The translations under genes were made by a program, and so were the position numbers. Positions 28,346 to 36,300 of a stretch of 64,000 nucleotides of DNA are shown piece by piece. This DNA is from Winogradskyella litoriviva (GTDB lineage: Bacteria > Bacteroidota > Bacteroidia > Flavobacteriales > Flavobacteriaceae): positions 1 through 64,000 of the forward strand of contig NZ_JABRWQ010000003.1 of assembly GCF_013249065.1 (NCBI RefSeq), read 5' to 3'. Within the stretch, counting starts at the first letter, position 1, and each line of letters starts with the position of its first letter. Below the pieces are notes generated by a model. That model searched no databases, was not told the origin of the DNA, and saw only the letters and a program-made list of their open reading frames with translations.

Positions 28346-28732
28346 ATGCAAGACAAAATCAATGCTGTAAAAGCATTTCATACAGCTTTTAAAATAGGAC
28401 ATCGAGAAACACCTAAAGCCAACCTGGGAATAGAAAAAAATATGCTACGCTATAAATTGATGCGCGAAGAAAATGAAGAATATCTTGAAGCAGCAAATGA
28501 TAATGATTTAGTTGAAGTAGCTGATGCCTTAGGTGATATGTTATACATATTATGTGGCACCATTATAGAACACGGTATGCAGCACAAAATTGAAGAAGTT
28601 TTTGAAGAAATACAACGCAGTAATATGAGTAAACTAGGTGCAGATGGCGAACCTATTTACAGAGAAGACGGTAAGGTTTTAAAAGGTCCAAACTATTTTA
28701 AACCACATATAAAAGAAATTTTAGAATCATAA
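28346..28732 (+). CDS. MazG-like nucleotide pyrophosphohydrolase
   Basis: 128 residues, all-alpha NTP-PPase fold of the PRA-PH/MazG superfamily. The metal-binding pattern ExxE...ExxD is visible as EENEEYLEA (about 37-45) and EVADALGDMLYILCG (about 56-70). Enzymes of this type hydrolyse (d)NTPs or phosphoribosyl-ATP to the monophosphate. The nucleotide substrate cannot be assigned. No his genes are nearby, so a house-cleaning role is more likely than histidine synthesis. Confidence 0.82.
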   Translation: MQDKINAVKAFHTAFKIGHRETPKANLGIEKNMLRYKLMREENEEYLEAANDNDLVEVADALGDMLYILCGTIIEHGMQHKIEEVFEEIQRSNMSKLGADGEPIYREDGKVLKGPNYFKPHIKEILES

Positions 28733-28759
28733 AAAAAGCAGCCAATTGGCTGCTTTTTT
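28732..28759. terminator. Bidirectional terminator between MazG-like gene and ilvE
   Basis: Perfect 14-bp palindrome with core AGCAGCCAA / TTGGCTGCT flanked by A- and T-runs, placed between convergent genes. Confidence 0.9.
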
Positions 28760-28789
28760 ATTACTATATAAATCTTAATTTCGTATTAA

Positions 28790-29857
28790 TTACTTCACTT
28801 CATGTCTCCAGCCATGTACATCTTCAGAAACATTATACTGAATATTCAGTAACGTTTGTTTAAACAATTTTGCATAAGAATCCTCCGCTCCAGAAATCTC
28901 AAACAGCTCATCTTTATGCTGAAAAGCAGAAATTTCACTTATTACTGCAGCCGTACCTGCTCCAAAAACTTCCTTTAGACTACCATCTTTTGCAGCCTTT
29001 TTAATTTCTTCGACTTTAACAGGTCTAACTTCACATGTAATTCCTAAATCTTCAGCCAATTGAATTATACTTTTACGGGTAATTCCATCTAAAATACGAT
29101 CACTAACAGGAGCTGTAATTAACGTATCATTCACTCTAAAAAATACATTCATTGTTCCTGCTTCTTCTAAGTAGGTATGCGTATCAGCATCGGTCCAAAT
29201 AATTTGCTGAAATCCTTCTTTTTGAGCCAAGCTTGTCGGATAAAATTGCGCTGCATAATTACCAGCCGCTTTAGCCGCACCAACGCCTCCATTAGCAGAC
29301 CTACTATAATGCTCCGCTACTAAAACTCGAACTGGAGAATTATAATAAGATTGTGCTGGCGAACAAATAATCATAAATCGGTATGTATTTGCAGGCGAAG
29401 CAGAAATTGCAGGTTCAGTAGCAATTACAAAAGGACGTATATATAAAGAATTCCCTAAACCTGGCTTAATCCAATCGTTATCTAATTTTAATAAATTTTC
29501 TAATCCTGTAAAGAAGTAATCTTCAGGAAAAGCAGGCATCGATAATCGCTCGGCAGACTTATTGATTCTTTCAAAATTCTGTTTTGGTCTAAACAGAAAC
29601 ACTTTACCTTCATCATCTTTATAAGCCTTCATACCTTCAAAAACAGCCTGTCCATAATGAAAAACACGAGCCGAAGGTTCAAATGTCATTGCTTGGTATG
29701 GCATAATTTTAGGTGCTTGCCATTGGCCATTTTCATAATCGCAGACAAACATATGATCAGTAAAAACTTTTCCAAAGTCTAACTTACTAAAATCTACACT
29801 GTTAATTTTTGTAGATTCAGATTTTTCAATACTGATTTTCTCGGTTGGTTTAGCCAT
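28790..29857 (-). CDS. ilvE: Branched-chain amino acid aminotransferase
   Basis: Class IV PLP aminotransferase for valine, leucine and isoleucine, 355 residues. Typical of the longer, eukaryotic-like BCAT branch: FEGMKAYKDDEGKVFLFRP, RLSMPAFPEDYF, the lysine segment GVGAAKAAGNYAAQF (Schiff-base Lys) and EEAGTMNVFF. The ALIR/GAGTAAVIS segment near the end binds cofactor phosphate. A single-gene unit with its own promoter (29878-29885), divergent from the DUF4920 operon. Confidence 0.96.
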   Translation of the reverse strand: MAKPTEKISIEKSESTKINSVDFSKLDFGKVFTDHMFVCDYENGQWQAPKIMPYQAMTFEPSARVFHYGQAVFEGMKAYKDDEGKVFLFRPKQNFERINKSAERLSMPAFPEDYFFTGLENLLKLDNDWIKPGLGNSLYIRPFVIATEPAISASPANTYRFMIICSPAQSYYNSPVRVLVAEHYSRSANGGVGAAKAAGNYAAQFYPTSLAQKEGFQQIIWTDADTHTYLEEAGTMNVFFRVNDTLITAPVSDRILDGITRKSIIQLAEDLGITCEVRPVKVEEIKKAAKDGSLKEVFGAGTAAVISEISAFQHKDELFEISGAEDSYAKLFKQTLLNIQYNVSEDVHGWRHEVK

Positions 29858-29877
29858 AATTGCATGATATTTCTAGA

Positions 29878-29885
29878 CAAAAGTA
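29878..29885 (-). promoter_or_regulatory. ilvE -7 element
   Basis: TACTTTTG on the minus strand, an exact TAnnTTTG match 20 bases before the start codon. Confidence 0.55.
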
Positions 29886-29930
29886 CATAAACGGTAGCTT
29901 TAAAAAAAAGTAATATTCCTTAAAATTGTG

Positions 29931-29938
29931 TAAATTTG
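29931..29938 (+). promoter_or_regulatory. -7 element of the DUF4920 operon
   Basis: TAAATTTG, an exact TAnnTTTG match 36 bases before ATG 29975. It overlaps the upstream alternative start at 29936, which argues against that start. Confidence 0.55.
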
Positions 29939-29974
29939 CAATTCAACAATAATTCAATTCAAAAACTATCAATA

Positions 29975-30478
29975 ATGAAAAAATCCATTTTACTTTTAGC
30001 AATTAGCTTGGTTGTATTTTCTTGTAAAAACGAGAGTCAAACTACTGAAGACAAAGCTCCAGAAGCAAAACAAGAAATTGCTTATGCAAATTTCGGAAAA
30101 GAAATAAATGATACTGATGCTATAGATGCTAAGGAAATGATGGATCAATACCTATCAATGAAAGCTGGTGATACTATCAATTCTAAAGTAAGAGGTAAAA
30201 TCATTGAAGTATGTTCTGCAAAAGGGTGTTGGATGACTTTAGACATGGATGGTAATAATGAAGTGATGGTAAAATTTAAAGATTACGGATTCTTTATGCC
30301 TTTAAATGCTGAAGGAGAAGTTGTAATTAACGGTAAAGCATTTGTATCTGAAACTTCAGTTGACGAACTTAGACATTATGCAGAAGATGCAGGAAAATCT
30401 GAAGAAGAAATTGCAGCAATTATAGAACCAAAACGCACCTATTCTTTTGAAGCTGATGGAGTTTTACTTAAACAATAA
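29975..30478 (+). CDS. DUF4920 lipoprotein
   Basis: 167 residues from ATG 29975. Lipobox VFSC near residue 17, then an acidic linker. The body matches DUF4920, an OB-like fold: NSKVRGKIIEVCSAKGCWMTLDM, EVMVKFKDYGFFMP, VINGKAF and LRHYAEDAGK. The two conserved Cys in VCSAKGCW suggest a metal or redox role; this is inference. It overlaps the following cytochrome-like gene by 23 bases, so the pair is coupled. Confidence 0.82.
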   Translation: MKKSILLLAISLVVFSCKNESQTTEDKAPEAKQEIAYANFGKEINDTDAIDAKEMMDQYLSMKAGDTINSKVRGKIIEVCSAKGCWMTLDMDGNNEVMVKFKDYGFFMPLNAEGEVVINGKAFVSETSVDELRHYAEDAGKSEEEIAAIIEPKRTYSFEADGVLLKQ

Positions 30479-30914
30479 ATATCTAAGCATTATTGCTTTA
30501 TCATTTTTATGCCTTACAGGTTGTAAAAACGAAGAAAAAACAACTGAAGAACCCATTAAGACAGTTGCTGAATACGACATGTATCAACCTTCTGAAATGG
30601 CGAATTTCATGAATGCTATGTATGCCTATAATTTACAGATTAAAAAGGAAATTTTGGCAGGTAAAACTCCAGCTACATTGCCTTTAGATTTAATGACCTT
30701 GCATTCTGCCGAAATGACCAAAGAAAACGGGAGAACACCAGCTTGGAATAGTTTTGTAAATGTTTTTATTGAATCCCAAAAAACAGTAATTGATACACTT
30801 TCTAATATAGAATTAAAAGAGCGTTATAATGCTGCAATTAATAATTGTTTAGGATGTCATAAAACTGAATGCACAGGACCAATTCCTAAAATTAAGAAAC
30901 TACTTATTCAATAA
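30456..30914 (+). CDS. Cytochrome c-like lipoprotein
   Basis: 152 residues from ATG 30456; a TTG nine bases earlier is the alternative. Signal with lipobox LTGC, then a helical protein with a single C-terminal haem-binding motif CLGCH about 20 residues before the end. The helical layout with a late CxxCH is that of the cytochrome c'-type four-helix fold. The extra Cys just after (KTEC) is notable. Coupled to the DUF4920 gene and followed 1 base later by mnmD. Confidence 0.72.
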   Translation: MEFYLNNKYLSIIALSFLCLTGCKNEEKTTEEPIKTVAEYDMYQPSEMANFMNAMYAYNLQIKKEILAGKTPATLPLDLMTLHSAEMTKENGRTPAWNSFVNVFIESQKTVIDTLSNIELKERYNAAINNCLGCHKTECTGPIPKIKKLLIQ

Positions 30915-30915
30915 T

Positions 30916-31602
30916 TTGAAACGAAAAATAATTACCACCTCAGATGGTTCTAAAACCATTCAAATTGAAGAATGGAACGAGCAATACCATTCTATTCATG
31001 GTGCTATACAAGAAGCAAACCACGTGTTTTTAAAACATGGTTTGCTTTTTTATTCTGAATTTGTTTCAGAATCTAAACCCATTTCCATTTTAGAAATTGG
31101 TTTCGGTACAGGTCTTAATGCGTTTTTAACCTTAATTGAAGCCGAAAAATTGAATTTAAAACTCAATTATACAGGTGTAGAGGCCTATCCTGTTCAACTT
31201 GAAGAAATCAATCAACTTAATTATGTGGAGTTAATTTCTAAACCTCACGAAGCTGTTTTTAATACTTTACATAGCACGTCTTGGGAAACACCACACGATA
31301 TCACTCCAGATTTTAAATTAGAAAAACAGGAAAAATTCTTCAAAGATATAACAGCTGTTAATGCTTACAATATCATTTATTTTGATGCTTTTGGTGCTCG
31401 CGTTCAACCCGATTTATGGACTGAAGATATTTTTAAAATAATGTATAACGCCTTACAAGACAATGGTATTTTAGTAACCTATTCTGCCAAAGGAAGCGTA
31501 AGACGTGCCATGCAAGCCGTCGGATTTATTGTTGAACGTTTACCTGGACCTCCTGGAAAACGTGAAATGTTGAGAGCAACGAAACATTCAATGAACGAAT
31601 AG
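30916..31602 (+). CDS. mnmD: tRNA U34 5-methylaminomethyl-2-thiouridine methyltransferase, MnmC methyltransferase part
   Basis: SAM-dependent enzyme completing mnm5s2U in the tRNA wobble position. 228 residues, the stand-alone MnmD form without the FAD oxidase half of E. coli MnmC. SAM motif ILEIGFGTGLNAF at about 58-70, YFDAFGARVQPDLWT as the catalytic D-x-F-x-P-like region, and VERLPGPPGKREM near the C-terminus. The start is TTG, chosen because the N-terminus matches the family. The last 13 codons and the stop form the first unit of a 44-bp tandem repeat. Confidence 0.92.
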   Translation: MKRKIITTSDGSKTIQIEEWNEQYHSIHGAIQEANHVFLKHGLLFYSEFVSESKPISILEIGFGTGLNAFLTLIEAEKLNLKLNYTGVEAYPVQLEEINQLNYVELISKPHEAVFNTLHSTSWETPHDITPDFKLEKQEKFFKDITAVNAYNIIYFDAFGARVQPDLWTEDIFKIMYNALQDNGILVTYSAKGSVRRAMQAVGFIVERLPGPPGKREMLRATKHSMNE

Positions 31603-31795
31603 TGAATTAAATGTTGAGAGCAACGAAACATTCAATGAACGAATAGTGAATTAAATGTTGAGAGCAACGAAACATTCAATGAACGAATAGTGAATTAAAT
31701 GTTGAGAGCAACGAAACATTCAGTGAACGAATAGTGAATTAAATGCTGAGAGCAACGAAACATTCAGTGAACGAATAGTGAACTAAATGTTACGA
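31565..31795. repeat. 44-bp tandem repeat array, five full units plus a partial one
   Basis: Units begin at 31565, 31609, 31653, 31697 and 31741, with a partial unit at 31785. Unit one is the 3' end of mnmD including its stop. Divergence is one or two bases per unit. Each unit can fold (AATGTTG / CAAC...ACATT). The partial unit becomes a different hairpin, AATGTTAC / GTAACATT (31786-31821). Confidence 0.95.
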
Positions 31796-32141
31796 GCCCA
31801 AAAAAAAGTGCGAGTAACATTCGGCTTCATCACTTCACGTGGAATTCCCTTTTTAAAATTCTGTAACGACAAGTAAATCGATTAAGAAGGTTCTAGATAC
31901 AATTTTTTCGTGCCTCTAAAATCACAAGAACTGACGTTAGAGGTATATCAAAAACAGCTTTCTTTTTCAAGTTAAAAACTTTTCAACCTTTCAACCTTTT
32001 AACTTCGCAACTTCGCATCTTTGCATCTTTGAAACTTTCAGACTTTCCAACTTCCCAACAACATTAACACCCAAACGTTAAATCCTATCTAAATCTTACT
32101 CAGAACCTTTACGCCTTTCGTATCTTTACATAAAAAAGAAG
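31603..32141. other. 540-bp repeat-rich non-coding region
   Basis: Between mnmD and the epimerase gene. In order: the rest of the tandem array, copy 1 of a dispersed hairpin element (31829-31943), a stretch of CAACTTT/CAACTTC-type quasi-repeats (about 31975-32060), and a near-consensus promoter (TATCTTTA, 32121-32128). No protein gene. Confidence 0.8.
31829..31943 (+). repeat. Dispersed hairpin element, copy 1
   Basis: From about 31829 to 31943. The segment GATACAATTTTTTCGTG is shared exactly with the reverse complement of copy 2 at 33117-33241, and flanking parts align with scattered changes (AAGGTTCT, AAAATCAC, GACG, TAGAGG). Confidence 0.75.
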
Positions 32142-33047
32142 ATGACCGTTTTAATAACAGGTGCAACAGGGTTAATAGGACAAGAAATTGTAAAAAAGTG
32201 TCATACTGAAGGCATTAATGTACATTACTTAACGACTTCAAAATCTAAACTCAGTACAGAAGACAATTACAAAGGTTTTTATTGGAATCCGAATAATAAC
32301 GAGATAGACCATAATTGTTTTGAAGGTGTTTCTGCCATTATTAATATGGTTGGTGCTTCTATTTCTAAACGTTGGACAGAGGATTACAAAACACAAATCT
32401 TAGAAAGCAGAACGAAAACTGCAAAGCTGCTTCAAGACACAATAAAAACACATAATTATAAAATTGACCACGTGGTTTCTGCCAGTGCTATTGGCATTTA
32501 CCCAACAAGTTTGGTTAACTATTACGAGGAAACAACTACTGAAATATCAGATACCTTTTTAGGAAAAGTGGTAAAAGAATGGGAAGCTGCAGTGGATGGA
32601 TTTAAAGCTTTAGGTTGTAAGGTTGCTAAAATAAGAATTGGCTTAGTTTTAGCAAAAGATGGTGGTGCTTTACCCGAAATTGTAAAACCTATAAAGTTTG
32701 GTGCTGGTGCTGCTTTTGGTAGCGGAAAACAATGGCAAAGTTGGATTCACGTTAAAGACTTAGCGTCACTCTTTGTCTTTGCGGTACAACAAAATTTAGA
32801 AGGTATTTATAATGGTGTCGCGCCTAATGCGGTTACTAATAAGGAACTGACTAAGGTTGCTGCTAAAGTGTTACATCGTCCGTTGATTTTACCTAATATT
32901 CCAAAATTCGCTATGAAATTAGTTTTAGGCGAAATGCATATTCTTTTATTTGAAAGTCAACGTGTCAGTTCTCAAAAAATAGAAAGTGAAGGTTTTAATT
33001 TTCAGTTTGCTAATTTGAAACCTGCATTAGAGGATTTGTTGGGATAG
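32142..33047 (+). CDS. TIGR01777-type NAD(P)-dependent epimerase
   Basis: 301 residues, extended short-chain dehydrogenase/reductase. Rossmann motif ITGATGLIGQEI at 4-15, active-site region SASAIGIYP with a downstream YEE (catalytic Tyr is usually in YG/YxxxK), KIRIGLVLAKDGGALPE, and a C-terminal DUF1731-like part (LPNIPKFAMKLVLGEMHILLFESQRV). E. coli YfcH belongs to this family; the substrate is unknown. The gene is framed on both sides by inverted copies of the same repeats. Confidence 0.92.
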   Translation: MTVLITGATGLIGQEIVKKCHTEGINVHYLTTSKSKLSTEDNYKGFYWNPNNNEIDHNCFEGVSAIINMVGASISKRWTEDYKTQILESRTKTAKLLQDTIKTHNYKIDHVVSASAIGIYPTSLVNYYEETTTEISDTFLGKVVKEWEAAVDGFKALGCKVAKIRIGLVLAKDGGALPEIVKPIKFGAGAAFGSGKQWQSWIHVKDLASLFVFAVQQNLEGIYNGVAPNAVTNKELTKVAAKVLHRPLILPNIPKFAMKLVLGEMHILLFESQRVSSQKIESEGFNFQFANLKPALEDLLG

Positions 33048-33116
33048 ATGGTTGATGGTTGATAAGTTTCAAAGTGGCAAAGTTTCAAAGATGCAGAGAA
33101 GCCTGTTTTTAATTTA

Positions 33117-33241
33117 CCTCTAGCGTCTGTTCGAGTGATTTTTGAGACACGAAAAAATTGTATCGAGAACCTTGGTTAGTAATAAAGCTTCTTGATACAA
33201 AATTTCTAAAAAACGAAATTTCACTCGAAGTGACGTTGAGG
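33117..33241 (-). repeat. Dispersed hairpin element, copy 2 (inverted)
   Basis: A 125-bp imperfect hairpin. CGTCTGTTCGAGTGA (33124-33138) faces TCACTCGAAGTGACG (33221-33235), and TTGTATCGAGAA faces TTCTTGATACAA inside. It is the reverse complement of copy 1. Confidence 0.8.
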
Positions 33242-33255
33242 AATAAATTGAATAT

Positions 33256-33289
33256 AAAAAGAGGCAAATAGTAATATTCACCTCTTTTT
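33256..33289 (-). terminator. Terminator of the glycosyltransferase operon
   Basis: AAAAAGAGG / CCTCTTTTT stem, loop 16 bases, with T-run on the minus strand just after the stop at 33308. It can also work on the plus strand. Confidence 0.75.
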
Positions 33290-33307
33290 AGTAATTAGTA
33301 TTTCAGG

Positions 33308-36300
33308 TTAATCTTCAATCCAACCCATAATGGCATTGGCTACAAATCTAGGTTCTGGTGGTAAAGCATAAATGTCTTTTTCGTAATTTTTATTGTATGG
33401 TGAAATATTCATAATATTTCCATCAACAACCAAAGTACTACTTCCTCCTGGGTCAAAGCCCATTGCTTTATCCATTCCGTATTTTAGTAAAATATCTACC
33501 ATATCAAAATGTGTAGCGCCTACAGATTCTCTAATACGACCGTTTACCATCAATACCATTAATTTACCTTCTTTGGTAATACCAACCGCAATTTTTGGAC
33601 CTCGCATATCTGTAAAATCTAATCGTGCTGCTTGTGTTTTAATAGAGTTTGTGGTTTTCCAACCTTCGTCTTCCATGTTTAGAATTTGCTTGCCTTTGTC
33701 AATTAACATTGGTCCTGCTTCAATAGCATAAGAAATCTCATTCCATTTATAAGGATTCGCTTCTGGCTCTAATAATTGAATTGATAATGGCTTACCTTCT
33801 TCAAACATGATGTCTGAAAATAAAGCTTCAGGAATAGATAATGTAATTCCAACAGGAATCACTTTCACATCTACTTTAGGCTTTGTTTTTATAATTTCTT
33901 TTACCGTATTGCCTGCAATTCTTACAATCACATTGCCGTCGCCAACATAAGATTCTTCAGTATATGACAAATCATAAAAACATGGTTCTGTTTCGCTATG
34001 TGTATTATAATTGGTACTCGTAAATGTTAGGTCTTTTGTTTTTCCTTTAACGGTTAAACCTGCTTTACTATTCACTTTTCTAATATCTACATCGCCATTT
34101 TTATAAATGATAAAAGCAGGTTTATTAAAAAGTGGCGGACAAAACACTTTGTTGTCCATAATTAGTAAACCTAAAGGCGAACCAATATAGGTTTCTGGCA
34201 GTCCGAGTTTACCAACCAATTCCGGATTTAAAATATAACCGCCATTCCAAGCCAATTCAATTTTATTCGGGTTTTTACTTTTCTTCTTGTACTCTTTTAC
34301 AAGCGCTGGTACATTTTTAGGTTCTTTATTGGCAATATGTGCTGCGAATTTCCAATGGTGTTTCTTCGTATCAATTTCAGCTAAAACACCACTCCAAGGC
34401 AAACCATCTTCATAGACGCCTCCTGCATACGATGATTTTACTTTCTCTTCAGATTTAGTAAGTTTTAAATCTTCTTTTATTTGAAGCAATAGCTTTTCAA
34501 TTGGTGTGCCGTTTTCAATAGCATCTTTAGTGATAATACTTAACAATTCTTTTTCGCTTAACGTGTCTTTTAAATCTTGATACAAATCACTTTTTAGAAT
34601 GATATCAAAATCTTTAGCGGTTTGTATTGGTGTAGGATAAGCTAAGGTTGTGCGCACACCTGCTGGCACAAACTGAATGAAGCCACTACCTTTAGGAATT
34701 CCCATGATTTTAGCTGTCATTCCATATAACACTTTTCCGATATGGAAATGGTCTATTTCAATAATATCTGTCATCATTGCAGCCGATTCTCCATTGGTAA
34801 TTAAGAAGCCATTCGCTTCTTTAATATCACGTAAAATCTTAATGGCTTTTGGTCCCATTTGTGGAAAATGTACACCTTCTGACCATTGTTTCGTTTCTAT
34901 AATCTGAACAACACCTGCTTTATACAACAAGCCTAATTCTGGCTCTTTTCCGCTTTCTAAATACTCTTTAATATCTGCACTAGAGAACCATTTTGTAATT
35001 CGTGGTTCGTGAATAAAAATGTAGATTTTTTCTAACTTATCTACATTGGCTTCCAATATTTCTGATGTTAACTCTTGTTGTATGGTTAAATTTAATTGTG
35101 CACGTATTGGTTGTAGTACAAAATACTCTAATTCATGTTTAATATAACGACCAGGAAAATACCCTTTAGGCACATTCTTTTTTAAATTTTTGGTTAATAT
35201 TTTACGGTCATCAATACCTAAATATTTACTATTGGTTAATTGAAAAAGGGCTAATTCCCAATCGGCAAAAAACTGTGGTGCCAAGGTTAAATCTGGTAAA
35301 TGTTCTGGTTTAAAAACATCTGTATAAATCATATTTACCAAACCTGTAATCTCCTGAAGTGTAAAGGCCTGATAAGCATACGACTTTTTATTTCTATGAC
35401 GATACGCCAAAGCATGGTCGTGACGAATAGAAATTTCGCCATCTACATATTTAAAAATATCATCAATGGCATTGTAGTATTTATGAATCACTTCAAGATT
35501 GGTATTTACCAAATCTGGAATATCATTTTCCATGGATCTGGCATAACGCATCACACGACCTTTAACCAATTGTTCTTCAACTCTAAAGAAACTTGGGTCT
35601 ATCAGCGATTTTAAATAATGCATAAAAGACAAACGGCCATAACCAGGTAAATAATGTCTTGTTTTTTTATTGAGAATCGCATTAAGGTCGTCGTTTTCAA
35701 AATCTACAGACGCTTTATATTGTTTCAATAAATTAATCACTTGCGGATTATCTTCAATAGAAACCGACACCAATTGATAATACATACGTTGTAAAATATA
35801 GCGTATATTTTTCTCTAAAGCTTCTAGGCTGTATCGCTTTTTAATAACGCTTCTATTATGCGTTACATCTACCATTCTGTTCTGTGGATAAAAGACGTGG
35901 TCGCAAATACGCTCTGCCAGTTTCTTTGGTACTTTAGAACCTTTAAATTCTAAAACATTAAGACGAAGCGATTCATCTAAGTGTCTACCAATAACCTCAT
36001 CATACACTTCTCGTGGCTCATATTGTCTACAGAAAATTGGTGTTCCACATGCAGCGGCTTCTATAATTGGCAGTCCACGTCCTTCGGTTTGACTTGGCAA
36101 TAAAATAAGTGACGCTACATCAAAAAGTTGTTTGATATCTAATGGCTTTTTATGCTTCTTTTTAAAATCGTTTTTATCGAATTCACTAAATAAAAACCCA
36201 AGTAACACGCGCGATTTAAATTCTTTAGGAAGGTCTTTTAAGAATTTTTTGAAATCCTTTTTTAAGTCGTGATAATAGTTTTGTTGACCATGCGGAATTG

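Noticed and set aside
31565..31795. CRISPR array
   Set aside because: Units are contiguous 44-mers with no variable spacers, unit one is mnmD coding sequence, and there are no cas genes.
31829..33241. Insertion sequence
   Set aside because: The paired inverted elements enclose an epimerase, not a transposase, and there is no visible target-site duplication.
33393..35614. Plus-strand ORFs of 76-112 codons
   Set aside because: Antisense to the 1398-residue fusion gene, without any recognisable product.
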